NCBI RefSeq assembly: GCF_964340395.1 | Contig: NC_135560.1 | Location: 18,758,598 to 18,822,597, forward strand | Reading direction: 5' to 3' | DNA: 64,000 bases | Origin: Glandiceps talaboti | Taxonomy: Eukaryota; Hemichordata; Enteropneusta; Spengelidae | In this document: one piece after another, positions 1 through 12,089 of the stretch | How the letters are laid out: the number at the start of each line of letters is the position of its first letter | Numbering within the stretch: the first letter of the stretch is position 1 | Made by a program: the position numbers and the translations under genes | Notes under the pieces: model-generated | The model's input: the letters and a program-made list of their open reading frames with translations, nothing else | Databases searched by the model: none | Told to the model about the DNA's origin: nothing

Positions 1-1486
1 AGAATATATAAAATAACAATCAAAATGGTAAATATATTGCAACACTAGTAATAAGTATATAACTTGATATGTTACGCCTACATTACAAGTTAAATAATTC
101 ACAGTGGGCATCCCTAAATAGAACTCTTGATGAGAATTGTGTATTATCAATGGGTCTAGAGTGAATATAAAATAGGCCTAACAGCTAAATTCTGGTGTTT
201 TTCTCATTAAATACCTTTTATAGGTTAACACGGTGCACCTTACACCATCACTGTGTAAGAAAAATCTCCTTAATATTAATCACAAGGGATTTGGAATTGC
301 GTTGACTTACGAACACATACTTCATGTCTAGGAACATAAAAATACATTTTGTATATGTTGGCATAGATAAATTAAAGATTGAATATTGAATACCATCTTA
401 TGATACGATAATTCATACCATGTTTGATGACAGAATTTTATCTCTAATAGTATTTATAGGACCACAAGGAGATTTTTACTATTTCACTGTAGCTAAAAAC
501 TACCTCAAGTGTATTGAATGACTACTGGTAACACAGTTTTGATATTCTGTGGAAATTTAATGTTTTCTCAACTACAAAAAAGGATAAATTTTATTTACAC
601 ATTTCTTGATCATGACAACAAAAATCTAACACATGGCATAAAAAATTATGATTTCTCATTAAATGAATCAAGTCTCCTAATTAGTAAATTATTCATTTCT
701 GTAGAAAAAGGTATCTAGCACATGTAACATTTTTTTGTTTGATTTTTAAGTTTTCTTTGTAATTCATGTCTGCAGCTTAATTACATTTAAATAAATAGAC
801 CCCATATAGGCAAAGCATGCATTATAGCTTGTGAGATGTCTTTAAAGCCAGTATGTGACCCTGGAGTGTACACAATGACTACCTGTTATAAAAGCTAAGT
901 ACCCTAAATGTACCAGTAATGAGATGGAGAATGCACTGAATCTCATAAATGTAAATTAATCACTTTTAACTACAAATATGGCTGCCATTTGGATAAATTC
1001 GAATATGTCGCAAAACACAATGACATGTATATCTCCCATATGACATGGCAGCTTGGTGCCAGGTTTGAAAGAAATTGGATACTACATATCTGAGAAATGA
1101 CATATACAATGTATTGATTGTAAACGCTTGTGCACTATCAGTGTCTGTATTTTGTTTCATGTAATTCATAACACAAAACCATGCATGACACATGAAAAAC
1201 ATTATGCAACAAAATTGAAATTCTATTATCTCTCTGGCTTGGTAATATCAGCAAAAATGATATTTTGCAGTAATTGTATGCAAGGAAGAATTATCAGTCA
1301 GTAATTTTAATAGCCAATAATGCTTTAGGCATTTATGGTAAACCATTGTAAAATACATGTAGCTGAAAGGACAGTTGTATCTCCTTTTATGAATATGCTG
1401 GGAATGGATGAATAACCCTGAAAGAAATACTCAAGCAAATATAAAATACCTACTGGCAGATATTTAGAATTTATTTTATCACTTAC
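1..1486. other. DNAAF4 intron and left-edge sequence, no exon seen
   Basis: This stretch lies downstream of the last visible DNAAF4 exon on the minus strand. I looked on the minus strand for the TPR-coding exons expected next and found none, so the intron probably runs off the left edge. The short ORFs here have no recognisable protein features. Confidence 0.6.
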
Positions 1487-2231
1487 TCTCCTTTATCCTT
1501 CAACCAATCAGGGTTCTTCTCTTCCTCTGTTAAATCTGGGTCATCCAGGATGTCGACCTTCCTTGCCTCAGCTTGTTTTTTCAACCACTTTCAGGTAAAT
1601 AAAAATGTATGATTCAATTAGAATTAGACATTATTCACCAATATTTGTCTTTGTTCTGCCAAGGAAAATATGAGTACCCTAAAGTGTCTTGTCACTACGA
1701 GTTGAAAGACAAGTAGTGACAAACACCTGACAGACACATGCAGCCCATCGTGATATCCCCCTCCTTCAGGCTAAAAATTGATATAAAGATAGTCAGACTT
1801 AAAGAAATAATAATTAAACAAGGGCAATTACATCAATACTATCATATAGCTTTGCATGTTTATCAACTTGATAAGTACTGAGGGAGCACTAGGTAATTTT
1901 TGGTCAAAACGGCATCCCATATTTGGATATTTGAATATATTACTGGGACAGATATTACATGATAAGAACTGATATATATGCCAGAAAAACAACAACATTC
2001 TTTTCTCATACATATATCACAAGTTATACAAATAGAGTAAACTCACTTCTTCCTCTTCGGTGTGGTGAGATTCTCTCTGTGGTGTTGGAAACACACGGGG
2101 AGTGAATTTAATCTCAATAGAGCCTTGTGATCTGGGTGCCGGTACTGGTACTTGTAAAGATTTTTTATCATCTGTAACTGACAAATCACATCAAATGGTT
2201 CATTCAAAAAATCACTGTCACGGTTGCTTTT

Positions 2232-2282
<51 letters not shown>

Positions 2283-5200
2283 ACAGACAGACAGGCAGAG
2301 ACAGATAGACAGACAAATCCCATGTAAGTTCATCTACAAAGGAGTTCAAATATGGCATAGTGGAAACATGACTTCCGAATGTCCTTTATATTTATAAGCA
2401 TAAGAATTATCTTTCATTTCAATGAAACTACAACAAGAACCACGACAATAAAATAGTTGTCCATACCTTCTTTTGACATGATGGTTGGCTGCTCATTGTT
2501 TTGAATATTGACTTCATTGTCAAGAAGATCTTGCTCTTCAAATATATCTTTATCGTCATCATCATCATCATCATCATCATTATCATCATCGTTATCATTA
2601 TCATCTTCATCACCATAACCATCATCATTATCTGTGAAGCATACATAATAAGTATTGAAAACCTAATTCAAAATATGATAGGAGTGCTGTAGGACCCCCC
2701 CCCCCCCAGAAATCTGCACAAGGGTAGTCTAATATTCAATACAAACAGATGTTTTGACAACACAGTGATCAGCATACATATGAATATTACTACATGATGT
2801 ATACACATGCACTTGAAAAGTTACAGTTTTACAAAAATTGCCTTTCAAGAGAATAATTTTGAAATGCTGTGCAGTTTAAAACTGAATAACTGATTTTGTG
2901 AAATAATGAGGATTGAAGTAATCAGTCTCATACTATGACACAGTGTATTTGATGTCTGGATTCACACCAAACTTTTTAAAAGTAATGTGTGCATTTTACA
3001 CAGAAGTGTGAATGATATGCTACAACACAAAAATACAGAAATTGTCTTTCAAATATCTGAAGACTAGAAACTTTACCAGTGCTTTTGTTGAGGGTAGTAC
3101 CCGGTAAGTAGGTAAAATGTACACGAATTCCAAAGTCATATGACCAGGGTCTCTTACCAATACTTCATGGGTATGGGAGTCTATGAAAATGTCACCAGAT
3201 TTCCCCTTTTGATACCAAAGATTCAAAGATTCCCAAACCAAAAAACACAAAACTACTATTTACATTGAGTAAAGTTTTAAAAAACACCTGTAAGATTTTC
3301 ATATATTTACCATAACGTAATATCACAATCACAAATCATCATACCTTTCCTTTCTTTTGCCATCAGAATTTCTTGTCTCTCCTCCTGCCTTTTCTTATCT
3401 TTCCACTCTTCAAGATCTTCCATGGCTTTATTTCTCTCTTCATCTTTAGTTTCTTGTATCCTTGTCCTTTCTTGTTCTTCTAACTATTGAAAAAATATGA
3501 TGAAATACTTGCAGTAAGTTAGGAAAATGTACATCAGCACAGGTGGGATATAAAAACAAACAGATTTTAAAATCTTAACACTAGATGGCGCTCTTCACTC
3601 ACCTCCATTTGTTGTTTCAAAGCATATTTTTCAGCCTCTCTTTTCTTTACTGCTTTTTCTTCTTTTTCCTTTTCTGCTCTTTTGTGTGCTGCTTCGATGG
3701 CAGCTTCTCTTTTACTCTTCATCACTTCTTTATCCCCTGTTTAATAAAACACAGCACTAGTCAAAGATTTACCTGGTATCTCTTCTACATGTAGAAATGA
3801 CAGATATTAGAGAATCCATTCCCTTGTAAAACAATGTAAAAGATTGTCCTTGCTTGAGATCCAAAATCTATACATACGAAGGACTGATAATTTCTTTTAT
3901 CTTAATTAATCAAGAAATAAAAGATCATTAAAACTATTTCCACTATAAAGATTTATTCTTTGAATATCTGTAAGAGTCCCCTGCTTGCTTCCCCTTCAAT
4001 GCAAGGATAACTATCTTGAGCATTTGAGTAATTATACCTGACTGTAGTGATGTCAGCCTGGACCAGATTCCAGGTTCTTGTTTGACCAAATTAAAGATGA
4101 TAGCTCCATTGCCAACTTGTGCAGACCCCTTACTGTCATCAACAGGTTGAAACAGGGCCACTTCAAATATATAGGGTGGAAAGCTAACCTGAAATAATAA
4201 ATAATAAATAATATTCAAGATAAACAATAGCAAATTACAATATACATCTTATTCTGTCTACCATAGCAGTTTGTTGGATTGATGAATGCCCAATATACCT
4301 GCCCATGCAACAATATAGTACACTGTACAATGTTTGGAAACTGTAGTAATTATTAATGGTGACCTAAGGGAAGCAGCTTATTAACATTGTGATTTTACAA
4401 TAAATTAGCATAATCACCAACAGCAATTCACCACTGGCAATGTATATGCTGCAGGTGAGAGCTGGAAAAGACAACCTAGCTGGGGGGGGGGGGGGGGGGT
4501 GTTTTGCAAATATTTTGCAATCATGCAGTTACAAGGTCACTCAAGGATTTGCTCTTTATTTTGAATGCAGTTATACGTCTTTACATATTCACTAAAGACA
4601 AGTTCTCAGCTATTTGACAACTTTGTGTATTACAATAACTTTATAATCAATATTTATTGCATAACAACACGCCATAGCAAGCATGGTAAAGCATACAAAA
4701 ATAACACACAGAAATAAAGTGAACACAGACAATGAGATCTCAGCATGATAATGATATTGAACTTCCTGCAGTGAGCATAGAACACCTGTCACAGTGGACT
4801 AACTAATACTATGTACATGTACCATAAAATTGTCTGACATTACCTATCTTGTAAGTTAATAGTAATCGTACAACGTACATGGTACAAACATGTAGGGAAC
4901 AACTTCAATAGCATCAAACAACAGGTGGGGGCCAAAGGAAAATCAACACTTTGGAGGTTTTCCTCTGGCTATGGCTGTAGGTTCTTCGATCAATGGAGAT
5001 GTTGTATGTGAAAAAGATGGTACATTTCACTGATTCCGATTGAAGTTTAACAATAATATAATAATAATTTGATTAACAATATCAAATCGTTTGAGTAGTC
5101 ACCATGTACACAGTGACATTTACCCTGCTAGGAAACGCCGAAACTATATGGGACTCTGACATATTTTAAGTACGAAACACACCTTTATATACTCGTCAGT

Positions 5201-5305
5201 AGAGAATATATCAGCCTTGGTTGCCTTTACACCTTTCAACGGGACGGTTATATGGACAGTAGTCTCCGCTTCGTCCCATGAGTAATCTTTGATCGCAATA
5301 GGCAT
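1487..5305 (-). CDS. DNAAF4: Dynein axonemal assembly factor 4 (DYX1C1), 5' part, exons 1-7
   Basis: DNAAF4 is a cytoplasmic co-chaperone adaptor that helps preassemble axonemal dynein arms before export to cilia. Seven coding exons join in frame with GT/AG borders: 5183-5305, 4038-4188, 3603-3736, 3345-3483, 2467-2631, 2047-2171 and 1487-1587, giving 312 codons plus 2 nt. Residues about 3-90 form the CS (p23-like) domain, starting [17 protein letters not shown] and continuing with [18 protein letters not shown]. Residues 92-183 are a charged coiled coil with the family motifs KREAEKYAL and [11 protein letters not shown]. Exon 6 carries [19 protein letters not shown] and exon 7 carries WLKKQAEAR and [13 protein letters not shown], both close to the vertebrate protein as I know it. 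The TPR domain that should follow is outside the window. The odd point is an Asp-rich run in exon 5. The start codon opens the CS domain directly, as in the vertebrate protein. Its promoter is shared head-to-head with STOML2. Confidence 0.93.
2235..2274. repeat. (CA)n microsatellite
   Basis: About 20 CA units in DNAAF4 intron 5, followed by imperfect CAGA/GACA repeats up to about 2315. Confidence 0.95.
2546..2631 (-). repeat. GAT trinucleotide repeat coding a poly-Asp tract
   Basis: An imperfect GAT/AAT repeat lies inside DNAAF4 exon 5 and stays in frame. It codes about 26 residues that are almost all Asp or Asn, between the coiled coil and the PAPRS segment. The tract length is probably polymorphic because the core is a near-pure trinucleotide run. 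Confidence 0.85.
2696..2707. repeat. Poly-C run
   Basis: Uninterrupted run of C in DNAAF4 intron 4, a likely site of length variation or assembly error. Confidence 0.9.
4482..4499. repeat. Poly-G run
   Basis: Eighteen G in a row in DNAAF4 intron 1. The length is likely unstable. Confidence 0.9.
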
Positions 5306-5558
5306 GTTGACGGCTCAAAATGATGAAAGCCCTACGTGAAACCCAGTACAACAGTTACATCACAACAAACTATGCTAGACGCCATGTGTAGAATCTAATA
5401 TGGCGATACATCACGTGGTCAAAAGAAGCCAATGACACAATCGTTTATGAAAACGCTATCCAATGGAATAGCTTGTTTTAGTCATATTTTGGTTGCTCGT
5501 CCATAGTAGCAGAACGTGACGCTTTTGTATAGTTTTGTAGCTCTTCGTACACGTAAAG
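5306..5558. promoter_or_regulatory. Bidirectional promoter between DNAAF4 and STOML2
   Basis: The two start codons are 253 bp apart and diverge. The interval holds CCAAT motifs near 5430 and 5459, a CACGTG E-box near 5412 and an ATGGCG motif near 5398. I see no TATA box, which suits a housekeeping-type bidirectional promoter. An imperfect inverted GTTGCT/AGCAG pair near 5491-5515 could be a degenerate RFX-type site but is too weak to call. Confidence 0.65.
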
Positions 5559-8500
5559 ATGAACCAAGCTGTCAGAACTACGAGAATCTTTCAGGTAAGT
5601 ATTCGTGATTTCGGTGATCGTGAGACAATGACAGTTGTATCTTATGAAACAAATGCAGGGAACGACTTTTACATGACGACCATTCGTGTTTCGAAACATT
5701 ATTTCCATCCATGAGACTTGAGAGGACGACGAAAGGTGAACATAAAGTTATATATGATCATGGACGTAGAAGCTAGAAGGATAGCAACCAAACATTTTAA
5801 TTAATGTAAAAGTTGATTATAATTATATTTTGCTATTATGGTTTGTTTGGGGTGAAACTCTTGGCACACATGATGTAACAGTGTCCACATATTGCAGGAG
5901 ATACAACTCAGGTATGCTAGGGAGTCTCTCCCTAGTTCTATCCCTAACCCAATATAACCCGAACTCCCTAGCTGAGTACAAATGTGTATTCAATGTAAGT
6001 CAGGCCACTATTCTACATGCATTCTTACCGAAGTCTTTTCAACTCAAAGCTTGAAAAGGGCACATTTTGGAATGTACTTGATTGAGACTGCTAGTACATT
6101 TCACTTGACTATGTAACCAGGTGACACAACAAATACCTTCAACTTGGTTGTCACTGGTGGTACATTAATAGACTGATGCCATCTCCTCATTGGCAATAAT
6201 GATAACAGTGGGAGGGAAGGGATGCTAGTGATCACAATCAAGCCAACAGTGAAGTTGAAACTATTGAACACTACACACAGTTGAAATTTTGTGAAAGTGA
6301 AATGAAACTGTTCAAAGGTTTTGTCCACACCTGTGGACTTGTTCACCAGTCTGATTACTTGGTCAGTAACATCCATCACCTGACCTGACTTTTATCGAGT
6401 TGATCAACAAGGTCGAACATGTCAATTCAAGAGGGTAGGCCATAATAGTATGTCAGCCACATTGCACCCTCTCTCCCTTAACCATGGCAATTGTAGGCTG
6501 AGGTGTTGCCGGATTGTTTTTGGTTTCTTTTTCTGCTTCTTAAAAAGGTTATGTGTGTTCCCCATACCCACTATATGAATGATTAATGTCTATTTTATTA
6601 TTGCAGAGGCTGTTGCCAAGGTTACAGTTGAACCAGATGAGATATGTATCCAGTCGACCAATGAACACTATTATCAAGTTTGTACCCCAACAAGAGGCAT
6701 GGATTGTAGAGAGGATGGGTAAATTTCACAGGGAACTGAAACCAGTAAGTTAATTGCTATAAAACTAAGCAGTTGTATTGGTGTAATGGAGATGTTGGGT
6801 GGTTGATTGCACTGTAGGTGTGGTTGCACTACTGAGTGTTCAGTTTGTAAGCGAATAGGTGACAAGTCAAATGGGAGATGTTGAATGGTTGATTGTACCA
6901 TAGGTGTGGTTGCACTACAGGGTGTTCAGTTTGTTAGGGAATAGGAGATGTTGGGTGGGTGATTGTACCGTAGGTGTGGTTGAACTACTGGGTGTTCAGT
7001 TTGTAAGGGAATAGGTGACAAGTCAAATTGGAGGTGTTTGGTGTTGTAAGTTGAGAAGTGACACATGCTTCTCTATGTTGTAACAGGTTGTACAGAAAAA
7101 GATACCAAGTGTATTTTTGGTGAGCTTCTTACTGTAACATTCTAAAGTTTGTCAATATAGAATACTGTCTTAGCATCACAATGTTTGATCCAGTACAATA
7201 GATGAAACATGTCAATCAAATGTCTACTATAAAACTTGTTGATCTTTTTTCCATTTCAGGGTCTCAATTTCCTAATGCCATTTCTTGATAAAGTAAAATA
7301 TGTACAAAGTCTAAAAGAAATTGCCATCGATATTCCATCACAGACAGCCATCTCCATAGGTAAGACATATCTTTTTTGTCTTTGTTGTTTATGGATTGCA
7401 ATAAACTTACTTACTGTTAGATGATATATGTGGTACAACAGTTACAGTAGTTTCTTGTAGATTGCAGTGTCCACCACTCATAAATAAAGAACCAAATTAA
7501 CATACGCAAGTATACAATTTGGCAGAGTAATTCTTTTAGTCTTATTTCAACACATGGTAACAAGGGGTGGCTCTGTGGAGATGAAATTTTTATATAACAA
7601 AACCCTTTAGTGCAAGTGTGGCATACTTGTCAGTATTTGCACTCTTGGTTGCAGTGTTTGCTGCAGCTATACTTTCACATGCATATGGCGAGTGAAATCG
7701 CAGCAAAAACACCTCAAGCATGAGTGCAAATACCACAATGGCAAACATCCAGCATGGAGCTCTGTTAGTATTATATGTTTGCCTGAAATAGCAAATTTCA
7801 GTTATGATCATACTGTGTGATCACACAATGGCATGGTTATGCACTCATTTGCTTGAAGGTATGCAATAATGTTTTTGGTATTGCACTGCAGTGCAAATAC
7901 CACTAGTATGTGTGTGCACCACTGGTGCAAGTAATCACTGGAACATTAGGTAATAATATTGTACAATTTGTTCATTCTTTTCACAGACAATGTAACATTA
8001 GGTATTGATGGCGTTTTGTATCTACGAGTTATTGATCCATTCAAAGTAAGTTATTTATAATTTATTCAAATTAAGTTAGGAGTGTATATTTCAAACGTTG
8101 TTTATGGGAAATATCAGCTGAGGGCTTCTTCAGCCATAAAGTATGTAAAAAAAAATCTTTTAAAAATTTGCATGATGTATATTTCATTTGCAGGCCAGCT
8201 ATGGTGTTGAAGACCCAGAGTATGCTGTCACACAAATAGCACAAACAACTATGAGATCTGAAATTGGTAAAATATCACTTGATGGTGTTTTCAAGGAAAG
8301 GGAGTCTCTCAATCAACACATTGTTGGTAAGTTGTAAAAGCTGATTATGTATCGTGGAGTAGGAACAGAGACTAGATATGAAGGTTTATTTGCCTGTGTA
8401 CTATTATGTTGTATATAAAGAATTGCATATGTTATATCCTACTTTAAACAAGTAAGTTAGTCAGTGTCAACATGTGTATTATTATAACAGGTTACATGTA

Positions 8501-11500
8501 TGCAGTTTCTCTTCGATAGTTTGCTAAATCTTATGCTGCCTGGCAGAGCATAGACCCTCCACCTTGGTGAAGGATCTATGGGCAGAGCTATCAAAACAGT
8601 TCATCCTAAAGAAAAGAGGATCCCTATTTAACCATGACTGTACTGATAGTATTTATAAGTAGCAGTAATCCAATATTATGGAATTCAAACATTGGGGGTT
8701 TAACCAGACACAATTTCAACCCCCCCCCCCCCCCCCCCCCCCACCTCCCATTGTTGCTTGGGTTCCTAAAGTGAACCTAAAAACACAGTTTATATGTGTC
8801 AAATGTATCACCATCGTCATCATCTTGTTATGTTCTTGTGTTTTTATAGAGGCCATCAACAATGCTGCCAATGCGTGGGGAATAACTTGTCTAAGGTACG
8901 AGATTAAAGACATAGCACTACCATCTAAAGTCAAAGAAGCCATGCAAATGCAAGTTGAAGCAGAGAGAAAGAAGAGAGCAAACATTCTACAGTCTGAAGG
9001 TAGTTATAGTTCTCTTCATGGTCTCTATAACAGCCCTTGGAGTAAGACTTCTACTAGTGCCCTCAAAGTCAGGCAATAAGTGTATAACAGCCCTTGGAGT
9101 AAGACTTCTACTAGTGCCCTCAAAGCCAGGCAATAAGTGTATAACAGCCCTTGGAGTAAGACTTCTACTAGTGCCCTCAAAGCCAGGCAATAAGTGTATA
9201 ACAGCCCTTGGAGTAAGACTTCTACTAGTGCCCTCAAAGCCAGGCAATAAGTGTATAACAGCCCTTGGAGTAAGACCTCTACTAGTACCCTCAAAGCCAG
9301 GCAATAAGTGTATAACAGCCCTTGGAGTAAGACTTCTACTAGTGCCCTCAAAGCCAGGCAATAAGTGTATAACAGCCCTTGGAGTAAGACCTCTACTAGT
9401 ACCCTCAAAGCCAGGCAATAAGTGTATAACAGCCCTTGGAGTAAGACCTCTACTAGTACCCTCAAAGCCAGGCAATAAGTGTATAACAGCCCTTGGAGTA
9501 AGACCTCTACTAGTACCCTCAAAGCCAGGCAATAAGTGTATAACAGCCCTTGGAGTAAGACTTCTACTAGTACCCTCAAAGCCAGGCAATAAGTGTATAA
9601 CAGCCCTTGGAGTAAGACTTCTACTAGTGCCCTCAAAGCCAGGCAATAAGTGTATAACAGCCCTTGGAGTAAGACCTCTACTAGTACCCTCAAAGCCAGG
9701 CAATAAGTGTATAACAGCCCTTGGAGTAAGACTTCTACTAGTGCCCTCAAAGCCAGGCAATAAGTGTATCATATAGCCCTTGGAGTAAGACTTCTACTAG
9801 TGCCCTCAAAGCCAGGCAATAAGTGTATCATATAGCCCTTGGAGTAAGACTTCTACTAGTGTCATCAAAGCCAGGCAATAAGTGTATCATATAGCCCTTG
9901 TTCCTATATTTCCTTTCTAGGTATTAGAGAGTCTGACATTAATGTAGCCGAGGGTAAGAAAAGAGCACAGATCTTGAACTCAGAAGCTATCAAGACAGAA
10001 GCTATCAACAAAGCAGCTGGTGAAGCTGCAGCTATCCTAGCCAAAGCTGAGGCAAGAGCTAAGGGGTTGAATATTGTAGCAGGAGCTTTGGGACAGGAGG
10101 TTAGTGATATGTTGTGTGCAGAAAAATACAATACAGTTCAGTACAGTACAGTACAGTACAGTACAGTACAGTACAGTACAGTACAGTACAGTACAGTACA
10201 GTACAATACAATACTATACAATACAATACAACACAATGTAATACAATACAATACATTTTATTCCTCTCACAGGAAGAAACTGAAATGTCTGCTTAGAAAC
10301 ATACAAAATCGATTAACATTATATAAAAAACAAAGCGCTAAAACAATACTCAGATAAAATGTAAAATAATGAAGAAATTAAAATAATACATACCAGTACA
10401 TAGACTTTGACCAAAAGAATAAAACATTAAAGTAAAAACAAGACACTTGGTCTGCCTAATTGTCCATTAAAACTGGTTACAGCTCTTGGGATAAAAGAAT
10501 GTTTAAAACATTGTGTATGACACATTGGAAGATGAAACCTTCCACCTCTCACCTTACTTTGTCTGTCGAGGCCATGGAGTAAAAGACCAGGGGAGCAACT
10601 TACCTACAACTTTTCTATACATGCAGAGTTCACAGAAACTATCCAGGATTTTATGACGACTTACTATTTGTTACCACTGTATGTACCTGTGTATTCGTTT
10701 ATCTTACAGTATGGCAACCATGCAGCATCTTTCAATGTAGCAGAACAGTACGTAGCTGCTTTTGGTAACTTAGCTAAAACTGGAAATACTATTTTACTAC
10801 CCACCAACACAGGAGATATTAGTTCTATGGTTGGTCAGGTAAGTCCTGCCTCGTGTATTATGTACTATTACAGTGTTTACATACTTATCAGTATTCAAGA
10901 AAGACACAATTTGGTATCATGGAATGAAGGGTTTTCTTTTTGAAAGTTTGAGAGAAGCAGAAAGACTTGTCTTAAGCTTATAATAAATATTGTAATTTGG
11001 TGACAGAGATTCCCTATTGTGGACAACAAATAAAGAGGAATCAATGGCTTTACTATTGACCATGTCTTTACAATGTGATAATTTGACAAAACTCGTCCAT
11101 GATTTGATGTACCAGTAGTACTTTGACGGTGCCTATTATCCGTTTCTATCTGTAACCAATAGTTTTACTGTATCCAAATGCTACCCATGTCAAACCCCAT
11201 TCCCCATTTTTGACCTAATTCGAAGCAAACTCTATTTCCCATTTTAGACCTTATATTGTTTGGTAGGACCAGTCTAGAACAATAGTACACACACAAAACT
11301 AATAATACTATGTATGATGGGGTAAACTCCACAGCTGGTTGTACAATTACAATAGGACTTTGTTCGACCAACTGAGGAACTGTTTTGTAAATAGGAATTC
11401 GAAAAATAAGGCGTAGCCCATTTTAGATCAACATAACTGAGAATGCAGTATAGTGGAGCCGATAAGAAGCTCTTTCACCTAAAATATTCATACCCTAGTT

Positions 11501-11854
11501 TAGACCACCCTGCTGAAAAACATACCTCAAGATTATGAACATATACTTAAACATGGGAAATACAATGTACTCACCACCCCACCCCACCCCACCCCCCACT
11601 CCATGTCTGTACATTCACCAGTCTTTTATAACCATGTTAACTTCACTTTCCTTCTTTCTCTGCTTCAGGCATTGGCAATATACAACAATCTCAGTGACAG
11701 CACTCCTCAGAGAAGGACAACACCAGAACAGCTTACTTTACCCCAAATCAGTTCTTCTGATAATGTAGATATAGATGAACTTAGAAAAGATATGGCAGAA
11801 AATCTTCGCAAAGATCTCCATATTTTAGAGGCTGATCCAGATTACAAGAATTGA
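5559..11854 (+). CDS. STOML2: Stomatin-like protein 2, mitochondrial
   Basis: STOML2 is an inner-membrane SPFH/band 7 scaffold that binds prohibitins and cardiolipin and supports respiratory complex assembly. Nine exons join in frame: 5559-5594, 6607-6744, 7260-7359, 7987-8045, 8194-8326, 8850-8999, 9921-10099, 10710-10838 and 11669-11854, giving 369 residues (human about 356). Residues 1-28 are basic and lack acidic residues (MNQAVRTTRIFQRLLPRL), as expected of a mitochondrial presequence. The SPFH domain follows: FVPQQEAWIVERMGKF, GLNFLMPFLDKVKYVQSLKE, YGVEDPEYAVTQIAQTTMRS, then INNAANAWGITCLRYEIKDI. An Ala/Glu-rich coiled coil (AINKAAGEAAAILAKAEARA, residues about 232-251) and the C-terminal region ending DPDYKN complete the family layout. 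The start is the first ATG in the exon before a clear GTAAGT donor. No defect is visible. A 34-bp minisatellite lies just downstream and may be in the 3' UTR, since the first good AATAAA I see is at 13479. Confidence 0.96.
6786..7046. repeat. Three degenerate tandem units of about 70-90 bp
   Basis: In STOML2 intron 2 a segment containing TAGGTGTGGTTG and GTGTTCAGTTTGT occurs three times, at about 6810, 6895 and 6970. The first and third units also share the phrase ATAGGTGACAAGTCAAAT. Confidence 0.8.
7877..7901. repeat. Short palindrome
   Basis: GGTATTGCACTGCAGTGCAAATACC is nearly self-complementary around CTGCAG. Related TGCAAATACC pieces recur at about 7632 and 7722, so STOML2 intron 3 holds a small family of dispersed inverted pieces. 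Confidence 0.7.
8720..8742. repeat. Poly-C run
   Basis: About 23 C in a row in STOML2 intron 5. It makes a spurious polyproline ORF continuous with exon 6. Confidence 0.9.
9025..9895. repeat. 57-bp minisatellite, about 15 copies
   Basis: The intron between STOML2 exons 6 and 7 consists almost entirely of a tandem 57-bp unit. Units fall into two main forms set by two linked sites, ACTTCTACTAGTGCC and ACCTCTACTAGTACC, with one intermediate copy near 9561. The last two units carry TGTATCATATAGCCC at their junction in place of TGTATAACAGCCC. Because 57 is divisible by three and the unit lacks stops in several frames, long repeat ORFs (19 residues per unit) appear on both strands; I do not regard them as genes. 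Each unit contains GGAGTAAGAC (donor-like) and TTCTACTAG (acceptor-like). Confidence 0.97.
10134..10250. repeat. (CAGTA)n / (CAATA)n pentanucleotide satellite
   Basis: About a dozen CAGTA units pass into CAATA-type units by about 10205. On the minus strand this reads TACTG then TATTG and continues directly from a LINE-like 3' end, so it probably began as that element's tail. Confidence 0.9.
10251..10600 (-). mobile_element. 3' end of a CR1/L2/jockey-type LINE, fragment
   Basis: Read on the minus strand, 10440-10600 gives RGGRFHLPMC then KHSFIPRAVTSFN, which resembles the extreme C-terminus of non-LTR retrotransposon ORF2 proteins, where an SFxPRxxxxWN-like motif is usual. It is followed by an AT-rich 3' UTR and a GGAATAAAATGTATTGTATTG tail. 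Only the 3' few hundred bases remain, as expected of 5'-truncated LINE copies. It sits in STOML2 intron 7, antisense to the gene. The exact clade cannot be assigned by eye. Confidence 0.6.
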
Positions 11855-12089
11855 TTATAAACATTTCGTTAAATCTTAACATTATTTTTTATAAATCTGA
11901 GATCATGATAAACAGTTTGAAGAAATTTGTGGGCCTATATCAGTGACATTTATATTATATCATGAATAGCATATAAGGACAAAGCAAAACAGATGGCATT
12001 GTCATTATACATCTACAGGCTACAGTGTGGCATTATCCAAAAACCTTTACTGGTTGCTGACAACTGAGTGGTCGGTGTAATAGATAGGC

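Noticed and set aside
8955-9079. Read-through of STOML2 exon 6 into the minisatellite as a shorter isoform
   Set aside because: The exon ends at a usable GTAGTT donor and joins exon 7 in phase with conserved protein on both sides; read-through is possible but has no support.
8955-9776. Long repeat ORFs of 240-270 codons on both strands over the 57-bp array
   Set aside because: They are open only because the unit length is divisible by three and the unit lacks stops. They lie inside a STOML2 intron and give complementary repeat peptides in several frames at once.
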